DNA from: Paragyromitra xinjiangensis
Lineage: Eukaryota > Ascomycota > Pezizomycetes > Pezizales > Discinaceae
DNA: 64,000 nt
Assembly: GCA_038503065.1 (NCBI GenBank)
Contig: JBCAMK010000021.1
Coordinates: 496,001-560,000 of the forward strand
Direction: 5' to 3'
Shown here: positions 1 to 12,221 of the stretch, one piece after another
How the letters are laid out: every line of letters starts with the position of its first letter
Numbering within the stretch: the first letter of the stretch is position 1
Program-made: the position numbers and the translations under genes
Notes under the pieces: generated by a model
What the model was told of the DNA's origin: nothing
Databases searched by the model: none
The model's input: the letters and a program-made list of their open reading frames with translations, nothing else

Positions 1-1
1 T

Positions 2-811
2 GAATCTCTTTCTTCGCCTGCACCTTCGAACGCCTCGATAATCTCCTTCCACACTCTCCCGCAACCCCGCTCATCTGGTCCGCTGAAACCAGGTTCTCGC
101 TCTGAATCAAGTTTGATAGCATATCTTGACGAACAGCTCCTCCAAGTCTCCAGAAAGTATGCAAAGAAGTACAACGTGGGCGGCTATACTGCCATTAAGG
201 CTATCATCGAAGACCTTGAACGATTAATAGACATACTCTGGGTTTCCTCTACTCGTTTGTCCCCTTTTTCGTATTAGACCCTAAGAGGAATTGCGAGAGG
301 AGCAATTGTGGAGGGAAGTTTGTTTCGCTGATTGTTTTTCGAATATAAAGCAACCCTTCAGACACACTACCTCCTCCAGATGGCAAACTCATTCAACGAC
401 TATCTCGCCTCATTCCCTCCACAGCTGAAACTTACTCTAAGACTGTTAGACACACTTGATAGATGTTTTTGCATGCTTATCACAGGCTCTTCTGGTGATC
501 TCTCTGCACCCGTATCACCAGCACTCTCAGTCTACAGGATGAATATGACCGAAAAAGTACGACTGAAAAGTGTAATAGAGAGAACAAGATTGCACGTGGT
601 AAGGCTGATGGAGGGGAGCGTGTCAGCGCCTGATCCGCCGACCGAAAGTGTCCGGGACATTGGAGAAAGGACTGATATTATGGATATAGAAATTGGAGGA
701 GAAACTGATGTTGATGGAGATAATATAGAAGACGAGGAATGGGAGATAGAGGTGGCGAAGATCTATGATCGAAGTTTAGTACAGATCGGAGAAAGCTTGA
801 AGGAGGGATAG
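2..811 (+). CDS. 3' part of a conserved fungal protein gene (two exons visible)
   Basis: The reading frame is already open at the left edge (codons at 2, 5, 8...), so the 5' end lies outside the window. Exon one runs to about 254 and exon two from 351 to the TGA/TAG-terminated end at 811. The intron 255-350 (96 nt, GTTTGT...AAAG) joins the frames in phase and gives a continuous leucine-rich helical segment (IDILWVSST then LQTHYLLQ). The C-terminus is acidic (DIEIGGETDVDGD). The pattern reminds me of a fungal family that pipelines often label 'meiotic recombination protein DMC1-like', but no RecA-type ATP-binding motif is visible, so I do not adopt that name. The acidic tail and absence of membrane segments suggest a soluble protein. 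Function unknown. Confidence 0.6.
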
Positions 812-3435
812 GCCGGTTGGGTGGGACATCATTTGACAGGACAAGTTGAGTCTTTAGTATCTGTCTTTATGAGAGTAAATGAAACGGGGATACCAAACCA
901 TCAGCACTAAAGTTTTGAGTTTGTCTTCCTGAAGCAACCTGTTTGGCCATAAACTTCTAGTTGTGCTGAGAATTTCTAATCCATCCTAAGCAAATGCTTT
1001 TTGTCTACGGATCAGCGTGGATTTTCCTCCTTGATTAAGGGGAATGTGATGGTCGCTTCGATTCTTTTTAATCATACGCTAGTACATGTTCTTTCTGATA
1101 TATCACCGACATATTTACTTTTTTCGCTTGATTCCTTTGCAATTGTGCTGGGTGCCTTTTTTTTCAGCGGCCAACATCCCCCTTTATTAACACGAATGAA
1201 ACTCAAAGACAATTTCTTTTTCAATGGGATCTAGCCATACGCTTTCAGTATTTTTCAACCTATGGGCTGTGGCGGATACATGAGTACGTTTATCAAATCG
1301 CTCCAGCCTAGTCGTTTTCGGGTCTACTCCACGAGAAGAATTGTAGAGTCAGTCTCTTAGAGAGATGATGCACAGGTTTCTTGAACAGGATTGAGCTAAG
1401 AAGTTAATACCTTTAAACCGTTCACCGGGAGGAGAATTAAAACCCATGGATCAAGCTACTAGTTTCCGTCAAATGTGTCGGTCATATCATTTGTAGGATT
1501 CAGTGTTGAGATCGAGCGATGATTTATAGGAATACCGTATAATATCGGTTTATTCAGACGGTTGCCAAGCGGGTAGCTTGTGGATACTATGCTATTTCTG
1601 GGTGGAATATACACAACTTTTCTGATGTTGGCTTTGATTCCCCCCTAAATGACCCAGTTTTCGTGTTGGAGCTCTGTGCTTTGCTTCGATCACCCCTCAG
1701 CAAGTATTGGTTTTTGTCTATGACGCTAGCCACGACTCTTGGCAACCGTCCGAATAAACCGAGATTATACGGTACCAATTCTTACGTGTCACGGATCCGT
1801 TCTAAGAAAACGTATTTGCAATTACTTCTTACTTCGTTCTTACATTATGTCCCACAAATAACGTTACAGATGCCTAATTATAACTCTAATCATTAACCAT
1901 CACCCCTCGCTAAGATTGATGTTACTGTCTTTTATGATACTTCTGATGCTAGTCTGAACTTCTTTAGAATCTCGTTACATTCAAGGTTCCAAAGTGATAC
2001 AAGATTAGTTAGTTTTTAAAGATTTAACCTCTTAGCTGTGACGTCCCTATATTTATTAGTTACAAGAGAGTTTCCCCCGGTGCCTTTTAAACCTTTATAA
2101 CCGGCGAGCTTAGGAGAGAAAGTTTCGCGATTACTGTAGTTAGAAATACCGTGTTTATTAAGGCTAGCCCAATCCTGTTAGGTATCGGTGCGGGTCGGTT
2201 GCAGAAACATACTCATAATCGGCTTGAGGCTTCTCCAGACGGCCCATAGCAAGTTTCTTGAAATGGAGTTTTTTGACCAGGAAAGAGAATTATATGATAG
2301 AAGTAGTGTTGGGTTGCTATTGAATTTCGTTAAATTAGATGTGTTGGTCAGGAGATTAGTGTGTTGGTCGTGTGACTATCATGATTGCCGAAATGAATTT
2401 GGTCTCCTTGTATGTTGATCGAAACTCTCCTATGATGTGTATCTCACGCTTCCGTAACGTTACCGACCAGATAGCATCAAGTACGGTTCTAAACAGAACA
2501 TGCGTATTAGGGGGATTTGGTACAGGCTCCCTTCCTAACAAGTACGATGCTAGTTTGTTACAGTCACGAGATATTAGTCTACTATAACGATTTTAGAATT
2601 GGTTGTAAGATATGCGAGAAACAACTCTAAAATCTACCTTTAAATCCTAGCCTGATTGGTTATCTTCTTAGACTAATAAATAGCTATCTTAGGGATAATC
2701 TTTGGTGTTAGTGAAGGTAAAGGATGCGATAGACAGGCTCCTTACAGACAAAACTGGGCACATATCTGGTGATCTTATTCTTCTACAAGAGGATATCGGG
2801 GAGCTGCTTTCGGACGCCCAGTTGAGGAAGTAGTTCGAGAAATGACTGGAATTACTACGAACAGAAGCTCCCTTTCAGTATATTTGCGGTGGTGTTCCGG
2901 GAGCTGGATATTTTGCGATTTGGAATACAGAGGGGTAAGCGCCCTCCCCTACCTGGAGCGACATGGCAAAAAAGGAACAAATCTCATGGCAAAAGTAAGG
3001 CATTTATGGCTATTAATGCATAAATTATATTCAAGTTTCGAGAGTCCTTCGAGCCGAGTGATATGTGATGACATATGTAATATATATACCTTTGCTGATT
3101 AAGTCGGTTGGATGCGAAAAGGGGATTTTACATGGCTGCTTTGAGGTGATTGGATCTACTCCATATAGTAGCTATTGGGTATGCAAGTGGGCCTCAGATG
3201 ACGTCCTTCGATCTTGAAACGGCTACGTGGTCGTATGCATGCAGGTCTGAATAACGATCTAAACCTGAAATGGACATCTGAGATCTGGAGATTTGGCGCA
3301 TCAGAAGATTTTGACTCAAGAAGTAGCTAGGACTTCAGGTTATATAAGGGGGAGGTATATCGTCCCCAAGCCGATCATCTATATTCAACCATCCGACTCG
3401 AGAAACAACCAGTTAAAATACCTGACGAGATTAAA
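812..3435. other. AT-rich intergenic stretch, no gene recognised
   Basis: Frames are short and broken. A coding-like patch around 2710-2940 (plus strand) reads for about 35 codons, meets stops, then continues with a glycine/aromatic segment (GGVPGAGYFAIW). It may be a decayed gene or transposon fragment, but I cannot name it. Nothing else is supported. Confidence 0.5.
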
Positions 3436-3930
3436 ATGTCCAAATACACAGCATCTACCTTCACCTGCAGGCGTATCATCCACAAAGCCACGGCTACCAA
3501 TGATCGCTCTCACTTTCACCCTTCAGAGTCGCCTCGAGGCATCCCTGCTCAAACGAAGATTGCCTACCATTTACATCTCGGTGGTGACACTTCCAGCAGA
3601 GATTCTAGACCAGAACAGGGGCGAGGGAGTAACCCATATGCTCATCGGCAGGACCCAGGGTATGTTCAACTGAGGAGGGAGGTCGGGCGTGGCCAAGGAC
3701 AGTACGTGGGACGCACTGGGGAAGACTACCGGGGGGATTCAAGACAAGAATATCGGCGAAAAAGGGAATTTGAGCGCGAGCAGGACCGGTACGAAGAAGA
3801 GCGTAACAGACAACTAGACGAAGAAGATTGCGGCTGTGATAATTGCAAGATACAGCGACGCGCAAGGTTGACCAAACGAGTCCACGCATGGCTTGCTCGC
3901 ACGGAGGAAATTCCTCCTCGGAGAAAGTAG
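3436..3930 (+). CDS. small hypothetical protein, 164 aa, charged
   Basis: This is an ATG-initiated single-exon frame. The second half is dense in Arg/Glu/Asp (RRKREFEREQDRYEEERN), followed by a small cysteine cluster (CGCDNCK) and a basic tail ending PPRRK. The charge pattern is unlike random out-of-frame translation and suggests a helical or coiled-coil segment. I recognise no family. The first 60 residues are less protein-like, so the real start may be downstream or an upstream exon may exist. It stands alone between AT-rich spacers. No promoter or regulatory element was recognised. Confidence 0.4.
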   Translation: MSKYTASTFTCRRIIHKATATNDRSHFHPSESPRGIPAQTKIAYHLHLGGDTSSRDSRPEQGRGSNPYAHRQDPGYVQLRREVGRGQGQYVGRTGEDYRGDSRQEYRRKREFEREQDRYEEERNRQLDEEDCGCDNCKIQRRARLTKRVHAWLARTEEIPPRRK

Positions 3931-5406
3931 CTGAATCGTTGGCTTTGGTTTTTTTGATAAAAAGATTTCAGTTTCCTTTATGTTTATTTATCTGTTGGCT
4001 TTAGGAGGGGTTTTTGTCGAGGGTTCATTTCTTTTAGGGTTCAGCCATTTTGTATTTGTTTGGTGTTGTTCCTTTTCATTTATTAATGAGCTTTTTTTTC
4101 CCTAAAACTTTATGTTTATATGATCTGGATATAGTGCATAATGTATGCCTGATGATGCGGCCATGTATTTGGCGTCTCAGAACAGTTAGAAAGCTTAACA
4201 ATCTTTGTCTCTATGGCTCCGAGTACCCAGGCCAATATCATGGTATTGTGCATTGAAGACAACTTATGCGAATAGAATCAAACATTAGTATATCTACTAG
4301 AAATATGTTCTGTTGGCTTCCTAAGGAGTGAGTGACTGGGGGTCTATACAGATCGCTGAAGAGTTGACACGGGAAACCGTGACTTCAATTTAGATACCGT
4401 TTGATACGGCTTAAGAGCTATGAGCAATAGGAAGTCTCTAGAATTTGAATCTACAAGAAACCGACCCCCTTTCCAAAATGCCGATCAAAATATTCGGACA
4501 GGGACCGACTTAGAATAACCGAAGAACGCAACCAGTTTGGCTTTCCTCGCCTCTCGCGAAATCCTTGTATTTATTTACCAATTAGGCACCCTGCTTGAAA
4601 GAGTATTACAAGTTAGCGGGTATGATAACAGTCGTGAGTTTTCACTGGGTAGAGGGACAGCTTCGTAAGTTTTGCTTTGGTGAATACCGTGGTGAGGCGG
4701 TGTGGGCTTTGACGGGAACCGATGAAGTTTCAATCAATATCAGTTTGAAAAGCCTAGGTTTGGAGGTCTAGTATATTTGAGCGACTTATCTCACTATTGG
4801 TTGGTTACTGGCTTACATGTAACTTTGATAGCGGCCGAAGAGTTATAAACGTGTGTAAATTAATAGAAACGATCTTTTAAAGTAGTAGAAAGGAGAGCCC
4901 GATCTGTGGTTGATACACTGCATTGAACACGCAGCCACCACGTGACCAGCCACAGATTTGCGTCAGTCAATCTTTTTGATTTTGCTGATTCTCGTGTCTT
5001 CACGATCAATAAACTACCATCGCTTCACTCTGCGCTCGAGATTTCTCCCTTGGACTGGTTCTTTATCGATCGTCAGTTGACTTTGGATCATCTGATAGCT
5101 TTCTCCTCCGCCGCCAGCACGCCATTACGCTACACCTCGCTAATACATATAGAAAAAATATATCCAAAACGCTGTTTATACGTATACACTTGCGCAATGG
5201 CTCCACCCCCTCCAAAACGGAGACCTACTGTCCTGGTATTATTGTTATTCCCATCCGCAACCTTTCACTTGGAAATGTTCTTAGGGGTTCAATTCAGGCT
5301 CGCAGTCTAACTCTGCTCGGGATATGCTATGATATAGGTAACGGACTCACGAGACCCTGGCACGCGTGGCCCACAGCGTAGGGCATCAGGTGCTTCCATA
5401 CCCTCT
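3931..5406. other. spacer and possible 5' region of the DUF155 gene
   Basis: AT-rich and without a recognisable gene up to about 4900. From 4942 to 5400 the sequence is more GC-rich and short frames are open (for example an ATG at 5197 encoding MAPPPPKRRP). These could be an upstream exon or 5' UTR of the gene that follows, but no splice model is convincing. Confidence 0.35.
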
Positions 5407-7186
5407 ATGGTTCGATTTATTAGTGTAGACTCAGTTCTTCAGGATTCCTCGGAGATTCCTTCTGGCCAGAGCCGGAATCCCCTTGCCAATCTGCAACGCT
5501 CCCGGAGCCCTGTTTCACCGTCACCCACTAGTACACCAAGGCCATCAGATCCTCGCCGCTTCCTCGGTCAAAACCTCCCTGTTCGCTCTTCAAAGTTATC
5601 CGAGAAACTGGTATTGCTGCCAGACACCGAGGAGGAGGGGGGTCGTTGGGATTACGCTGAGGACGACAATGACGACGCGCCTATAAAGGATGACGAAGAG
5701 GAATGGAGAAATAGACTCAATGAAGAGGACGAGTCGCCTGAGCAACGTCCAAGGAAAAGCTATGCGGAGCGATTGCCAAAATCGAGGAGGGCTGAGAAAT
5801 TGAGCCGTGTTACAGCTTACTGCACTGCGAATTCGTACAAACTTAATGCAACCTCTAAATTCTTAAGATCCAAACATGCTGCGAGGACAAAACTCTATGA
5901 TGAATGTTTATACTGTGCATACCATCTGCCTTTGATGCCTGGCAGTGATGGGTGCAGAGTTCGTTCATCGCCAGTGCTCAAGAGTCCTGGTGGCAAAGCA
6001 GTTTTGGATGTTCAAATAGAGAGGTCCGAGCAAAGAGATTACCGTGAAGGATATTTTGAGAGTGCGTATTCGAGGGTCAGACGGCCAAGTGGTGATGCGA
6101 CAGATGGGGAAGATGAAGGGGGCCATGGTCAATCTAAGTCACTTGGAGACAGGCATCATTTTTCGAATCACAGGGACGCTAGAGATGAAGAATCGTACAG
6201 GCTGGAGAGCCCAAGAGAGTCACAGATGGAGATGAAAGCGTTCGCAGAGATGTTTGTCTTTAGCTATGGTGTGGTTGTTTTTTGGAACTTGACGGAAAGA
6301 CAGGAGAAGGCACATTCCTGTTCTTTTTTTTTAGAGCTAAGAGCTAAGAACTCGTGGCTAACTACGGTCTATAGGATATCCTTGCAGATTTGACATTCGC
6401 CGGAAATGATGTCGGAACACCGTTGATTATGGGCCCATTGAAAGAAGAAGAGTTTGAGACCGAGGAATTCCATTTCCAATATTCTTCTCGAACTCGATCA
6501 CCACGAGTATGCTGTCCTGCTAGTGCTTTCTGAGAACTGGACAGTACTAACTTTTTTTTGAGATATATAATGACATGATAACGTTACGATCCGGAGATAT
6601 AATGATTAAACTTGCTATATCGCATGCAATAGCACAATCCACGAAACTTTGCCGCTTCGAAGAGAGAATGAACTCGACCATGCTGGGTGTGCAGCATATA
6701 CCGAAGAAACTTGCCTTGACAGGAAACCTTGGAATGAAGAGAGAAGAAGTTGTGAAGATGAGTGGGAGACTATTTAAACTAAGAGTTGACGTGAATCTAT
6801 GTATATCACACGCCTCGCCTCTGATTTCTTCCTTCCTTTGTGACAATTGCTGACCTTTCTTCGCAACCGGAACAGCTAGTAACGTCCTTGATGTGCCTGA
6901 GTTCTTCTGGGATTCCGAGCCGACACTACACCCGCTTTATGCTGCTGTGCGCGAATATCTCGAGATCAAGCAGCGCATTCTGGTGTTGAATGAGCGGTGT
7001 AGAGTATTTTTGGATCTCGCTGATATTCTCTCAGACTCGATTGCTGATAGTAATATGTCACGAATCACTTGGATCATCATCATACTGATTGTGTTGTCGA
7101 TATTTGTTACAACTGCAGAGGTGGCGATTAGATTTGGGATCTTGAAAAAGAAGAGTACCAGTGTAGGAACCTTCACGGAACTGTAA
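5407..7186 (+). CDS. RMD1/Sif2-like protein (DUF155 family), four exons
   Basis: Spliced exons 5407-6309, 6375-6506, 6563-6800 and 6876-7186 give about 527 aa. Introns are 65, 56 and 75 nt; the second has a TACTAAC branch site and the first begins with GC. The N-terminus is Pro/Ser-rich and acidic. The conserved core follows (SRVTAYCTANSYKL, KLYDECLYCAYHLPL, VRSSPVLKSPGGKAVLD, AEMFVFSYGVVVFWN, AISHAIAQSTKL, RVDVNLSSNVLDVPEFFW), with one C-terminal membrane helix (SRITWIIIILIVLSIFVTT). This layout matches the DUF155 family that includes yeast Rmd1/Rmd8 and fission-yeast Sif2/Sif3, which are membrane-anchored proteins of poorly defined role. The core and C-terminus look complete. The N-terminus is the weak point: the first in-frame ATG is at 5407, but an upstream exon is possible. 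Confidence 0.9.
6310..6374 (+). other. probable GC-AG intron in the DUF155 gene
   Basis: Exon one ends ...CAGGAGAAG and the intron begins GCACAT. It ends CTATAG and contains GGCTAACTACGG, a good branch site. Splicing 6309 to 6375 joins RQEK to DILADLTF, the order expected for the family. No GT donor nearby keeps that reading frame. Confidence 0.75.
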
Positions 7187-9435
7187 GAAGAAAGCGGTTT
7201 GCGTGAGATGTTTTCCCGATGGCGGGCACGGGGGGAGGAGAGTTCATGTGTACCGGTCTTTAGATTGGGCACAGTGGCAATTTTCTTACATCTTCGATCT
7301 ACTATTCGGACAGTCTGTCAACATCGAGCGCCCTCTTATGTATCGGCAAAATATTTAATTGTGTGGAGTCACTTTCTCAAGTTTTCAACGTTTCTTTGGT
7401 ACCGAGCAATTGCTTTTAAGTTCAAGAAAAGTTTGATAAAAATGTAATAAATAATAGGAGTACAACTCTACGCGCATGCAGAAACGCCAGGCAGAACTTG
7501 GTTTTTGGGAAATTCACACTAAGGTTTGCTGACTAGCTGGGTAACATCCGAAGATCTGAAAAGAGGTAATATGATGCCGTTGGATCTGAGTGAGTTGATT
7601 ATCGCATTTGATCCGCCGGATTGTGACTTCATGTAACTTGAACTATAGGCTGTAGTCGTTTTTGGGCTATTTTTGTTGCATATTCAGTGCACGAATTAAC
7701 ATCTTCGTGAAATGAGAAGCGTATTGATTGAGAACGAGGAGCACGGCCAGTGATTTGTCTATATATTCGAGGCTTAATCAACTAGGAGAGTTTCCACCGT
7801 ATCAACTGCCGGTACATATCCTTTGACCTGAAACAGTCCTCAAGAAATCCAAGCCTATAGCACACTAGTTAGAAAGAAGGAAAAAAACTGCAGAATAGCC
7901 ATGGTAGGGGTCTCAGAAGCGATAATTCTAAAACTCAAACGATTTTTCCTAGAAGGAGCTTGCGTCACCAAGTCTAGAGGTCATTTGTCTTCTTGCCTAG
8001 TTAACTCAACGCTCCATCTTGATTTTATTCTTTTATTCGTTCAATCGCTGATTCACTAATTTCTTGGTATAAGAATTGCGCATGGGGCCGGAGCTACTGT
8101 GTTAATAACTCCTATCAACAGCTCCTTTCAATTGATGAGAGGTAAATACCTCTAAATATCCAGTAATCTAAGCAGTAAGAAGAGCTCTACCATTCACTTC
8201 ACCGGTTCCCAAGAGGAACTCTATAGTCGGCAAAGCACCGAACTCGATATGGAAGCCTGGAGGGAATATGGGATAGTCATCTCGGGGTGTTGGGAAGCAT
8301 GATATTTTCAACAATTTTATCGCGGAAGAGCAACGAGTGACTTGCTGTGATTTAGTATTGTTATCTGGGATTTGAGATTGTATCCACAATAACCGCAAGA
8401 CACCTCGCCATTTATCACATATGTAAGGTGTAAAAATAAGGTGTGGATGGCAGTGATTTACTGAGGGTGAGCATTCCTGTATCTGGAATTATTATGTACT
8501 GGTTCATAACAAGCTTGAGGCGCAACCTCACTTCAGCAGGAATCGCTTTCAAGTATGGACGGCCAACGAAATAATTGTCGTTAGTGAATATTTTTGAGAC
8601 GGAAGAAGTTATTGCTTACACCAGGGTTTCGCAGCTAGCCTACATATACTTGGTTGGATTACTAGGCCCGGGGGCACACTAAGAGGGGGACTCATTTTTT
8701 AGTTGTGTTGAAAGGTCTGATCTTACTATATTCCAATACTAAGCTATCTTTATTATTCTGTATCTACTTGATGAATTAGAAGTGCTTCTGCGGTTGAGCC
8801 TTTATGTTATTTTGTGTTTGAATACCAAGAGGCTTTTGATAGGTTAGACGAATGATGCTCAGTAAATCATACCACCACTTGTTCTGAATGGCTTTAGGCA
8901 AGCGTAGCAAACAGGCATATCAACGAGGAGTCCTCACCGGGTAACCATTGTGTAACTGGCTCTTCAGGTTTAAATTAAGGTATTTTTCACTTGCAGCGGA
9001 AGTGTGCCTGCATGATGCAAGGAACGCGGGAGCTGGAAATTCGGGCACTTGGTCCAAACAAAATGTGTTTAGCAACCCACGCAACAGGGAAAGGCGGGAA
9101 ATCTCGGCATTATTTCCGGGGTGCTGACAGTGCTACAGTCGCACCTCGTTATGTCGGATACCAAGAATCCAGTGGATCTCGTACAGAACCCGGGACAGCA
9201 AATTTATTTTACGGTAGAGAAAATGTTATGGTCAAGGCATTTTGTACGAGACAGCAAGGTATCTGGCATACTGAGTTCCGGCATAGCGAGGTACGACTGT
9301 ACATATAGTTTTAAGAGAGAAGGCTGTGATAAATTAATCAACGGTACTGTTCGTCGAACTCGCAGTCTAAATCTTAGATTTACCTGGGTGATGCTTGGAA
9401 CCCAATTGCCGTTTTGTGTACTGGAGGCGCGAGAG
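7187..9435. other. intergenic, no gene recognised
   Basis: All frames are short and low in coding character. A 76-codon minus-strand frame at 8168-8398 and plus-strand frames near 9000-9300 have no recognisable motif and non-ATG or arbitrary starts. Confidence 0.5.
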
Positions 9436-9443
9436 TATATATA
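9436..9443 (+). promoter_or_regulatory. TATA-like element upstream of the Rax1-like gene
   Basis: TATATATA lies 229 nt before the ATG and is followed by a CT-rich tract (about 9475-9600), a layout common in fungal promoters. Assignment is by position only. Confidence 0.3.
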
Positions 9444-9671
9444 CGTGTTGGTTTGGTTCAATGTATGCGCGGCTCCTTGTCGCTCTCCTCTGATCAAGCC
9501 TTTTCACCCTTTCACGCACCTCCCCTCATTCTGGCAGCAACATCAACATAATCACCAACCTCACTCGCTCCCTTAAACTAGTCGCTCATTCTCGCCTATC
9601 ATCTCTAGGGAGAACGAGAAAGAAGAAAGTATCTCTACACCCTTTCAGTGATCATCGTCTCAATCATCGCC

Positions 9672-10897
9672 ATGGGCACACCCCGTAATCGGCTTCCAAC
9701 GCTTTTCGAGGTCTTGAGCCGCAGGACCTTGCCGCCTGTTGACCTATTTTCGTTCTATATTTATATGCGAGACCAACAGAGATCCGTAGACTATTTAGAC
9801 TTCTGGTAACTTTCCTTGCGCTTTTAGAGGGAAGAGAAGGAGGAGGAGTTTAAAAGCCATGCTTGCGCGTTGAGCTTTCACTGAGCTTACTATGTTCCTT
9901 CAGGCTCGATGTTGCCCAACATATGTCTCTATGCCGCCATTACGTCCGCGAACTACGCCGCAGTGTCCTCGTTTCTACACCAGATCTAGATAAGAATGGC
10001 AGCCACCGGTCGTCGCAGGCTCTCGAGATGCCTGATGATCACGAGTACGAGCTGAAGAACGACGATCAAAGACTTTCGGCCTTCCTTCGCTCCGAGGGCA
10101 CATCCCTACAGGATTCGACGCCGCGTCGTTCCATTGGTGAAACCCTTCAGACCCCAGGTCGCCCCTCCTCTTCTGCGCACGATGCAACGCACACGGGCTC
10201 TGCGTCACCAGGAGTTGGCGTTTCCCGCACCGACATCCGCGCATCCGCTGAGAAGATTCTGTATACATATTTACTGCGTGGAGCTGAACGAGAGATTGTA
10301 TTACCAGAAGTGATCCTGCAATCGATTGCTAATGCAATTGAAGTGGATGGGAGGGATGACCCTGAAGTGTTCGACGAGGCAAAGGACTACGTGTTCCAGG
10401 CAATGGAAAGGGATGCGTTCCCCGGATTTTTGACTGCAAAGGCGTTGGGAAATCTAGTTCCCGCGAGCGCCATGATTAGGCTAATTGTGGGGCTATTGGC
10501 CATGTTTGCTGGATTTTGGGCGGGATTCGCTCTCATATTTTTGGATATAAAACCAAAGGCAACAAGATTATGGGTATGTCCGGATCCCGCTTAGCCCCAC
10601 AGCCAAATCCCATGTTCCTTTCACCCGACTCTATTATTATGGGCGCTCACAATAATGCAGCTCATTCTTCCGTTCGCCCTTGGGGTCTACTGTCTCATGG
10701 CACACCAATATTCCCTGGATCCAATTATGGGTCTCATGGGAGTTAGTGAATATACACTTATGTCATTCATGAAGGTTAGAGAACCTTATGTGAGGAAACT
10801 GCTAAGTAAGCGGTCTGTTATGATCTTGGCCTTAACATTTATAATGGTCGCGGCTTTGACATGTCTTTATGCGTTGGTGCCTGGGAAACGTTTATAA
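9672..10897 (+). CDS. RAX1: Rax1-like RGS-domain membrane protein, three exons
   Basis: Exons 9672-9805, 9904-10573 and 10661-10897 (introns 98 and 87 nt, both GT-AG) give 346 aa. The start has a good context (CGCCATGG). The N-terminal RGS-like domain (RLPTLFEVLSRRTLPPVDLF, QQRSVDYLDFW, LDVAQHMSLCRHYVRELRRS, then IRASAEKILYTYLL and DDPEVFDEAKDYVFQAMERD after a Ser-rich low-complexity insert) is followed by three or four membrane helices (MIRLIVGLLAMFAGFWAGFA, LILPFALGVYCLMAHQY, VMILALTFIMVAALTCLYAL). This is the fungal Rax1 architecture. In yeast Rax1 works with Rax2 as a cortical landmark for bipolar budding, and in filamentous fungi homologues act in polarity and signalling. Both splice joins restore conserved motifs (DFW-LDV; TRLW-LILPF), so the gene looks intact. 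Confidence 0.93.
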
Positions 10898-11970
10898 ACG
10901 GATTAATTTCTGCTGGGGGTTTTTTTCCATCTGTAAGGGATAACTTCTGGTAATTAGGATTGGGGGTGTATTAGAGATTTTTTATAATTATACCACTAGT
11001 GATCACCTATACCCTCCTGTTTGAGCTCACTCTGTTTGTTTTACTTTGGGCCTCCGGTCGCATTCGATTTTCCACCATCGACACATCGGGAAATTTAGTT
11101 ACAGGACAAAGAGGTGTATTTCTTGAATAGGGTTTATATGCGGGGGGCTAGTCCTTGTGTGTGTTCCATGAAGTATTTGATAGAGGGTTCAGTATGATGT
11201 GATAATCTGGGCGGTTTTCGAATGGGCCTCTCTAGTGAAAAGGAATGAAGATTACCGTATGCAGTGCCGCCAATGGTCTTGTCTGACTGCAGTCGACCAT
11301 AGTCAAATTATGCCAAACAAATCCGTCCATAGACTATGTAGACTACAGTTGACTATCCCCTAGACCGTACCCTCGTTTCGGTCCCGTTTGGGACCGATAA
11401 TTTTGGTCATATACAACACTATTCTTACAACCAATATCAGCCCAAAAAAATCAGGATTTTTTAGGATGATAGTATGCTACCTAAATGATTAATCCCTTGT
11501 TTTCTTACTATAGAGGAGCACATTGTTGACCTGTGGTGTTGGCTGTTTCAGTGGCTCGGCACTTTTTTTTTAGGGTGCCTAGAATACAAGAGGTTCTGGG
11601 CCTTCATGTACAATAGAATAAGCTGTGAAAAAAATAAATCATGTTTATTAATATTAGAATAATAGATCTAAATTATTTTAGGGTACTATAGATTACGGGT
11701 ATTCTTATAGGCTCTAGAAAGCTGTAGTTGTACCTAAGAAAATGATCTAGATTTCTAATTCCTAATGCTACTCTAGCATGTGTATTTTTCATCACAACAC
11801 CAAAAACAGCCATCTTTCTACCATTCCCTCCCACACATACAAAAACAAGAAATAGTTGTTGGGATTCCAGGATTGTGAAGTTAACTCACTGAAGTATCAT
11901 ACAACCAAAAATCGGAAAAAAAATACTTCATTTGGTCTCAGGATAACCTTAAGTACTGTTGTTGTTGGGT
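10898..11970. other. intergenic region with a decayed palindromic repeat
   Basis: No gene seen. Around 11279-11372 is a degenerate inverted repeat. Its ends (GACTGCAGTCGACCATAGTC and the complement of GTCTAGGGGATAGTC) match the better preserved fold-back at 19082-19164, so both belong to one small repeat family. Confidence 0.45.
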
Positions 11971-12221
11971 TAAATTGTAACGGGTACGCCGTTACTGCCT
12001 CTAGCGTTTAGTGTTTAGTGTTTTAATTCTGCGGCCCTGATACTAAAGTATATCGCCTCATCCGCCGCCAACTACAAAAATAAACCCTCCCCGTTACGAA
12101 ATGACTAACTAAAAAAAGAAAGAAAAAAAAAAAAAATAAATAATAAATAATAAAAAAATTTCCCAAGGAAAGAAAGATAGCCGAAAAGACAAATCAATCA
12201 TTCCCTACTATTCGCGCATGC

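Noticed and set aside
2..811. True DMC1 recombinase
   Set aside because: No Walker A/B or RecA core is visible; only a label I associate with this family, so the product was left unnamed.
8168..8398. 76-aa minus-strand ORF with a PIFPPGFHIEFGALPTIEF stretch
   Set aside because: It could be a relic of a gene, but there is no recognisable motif, flanking frames are closed and no splice model extends it.
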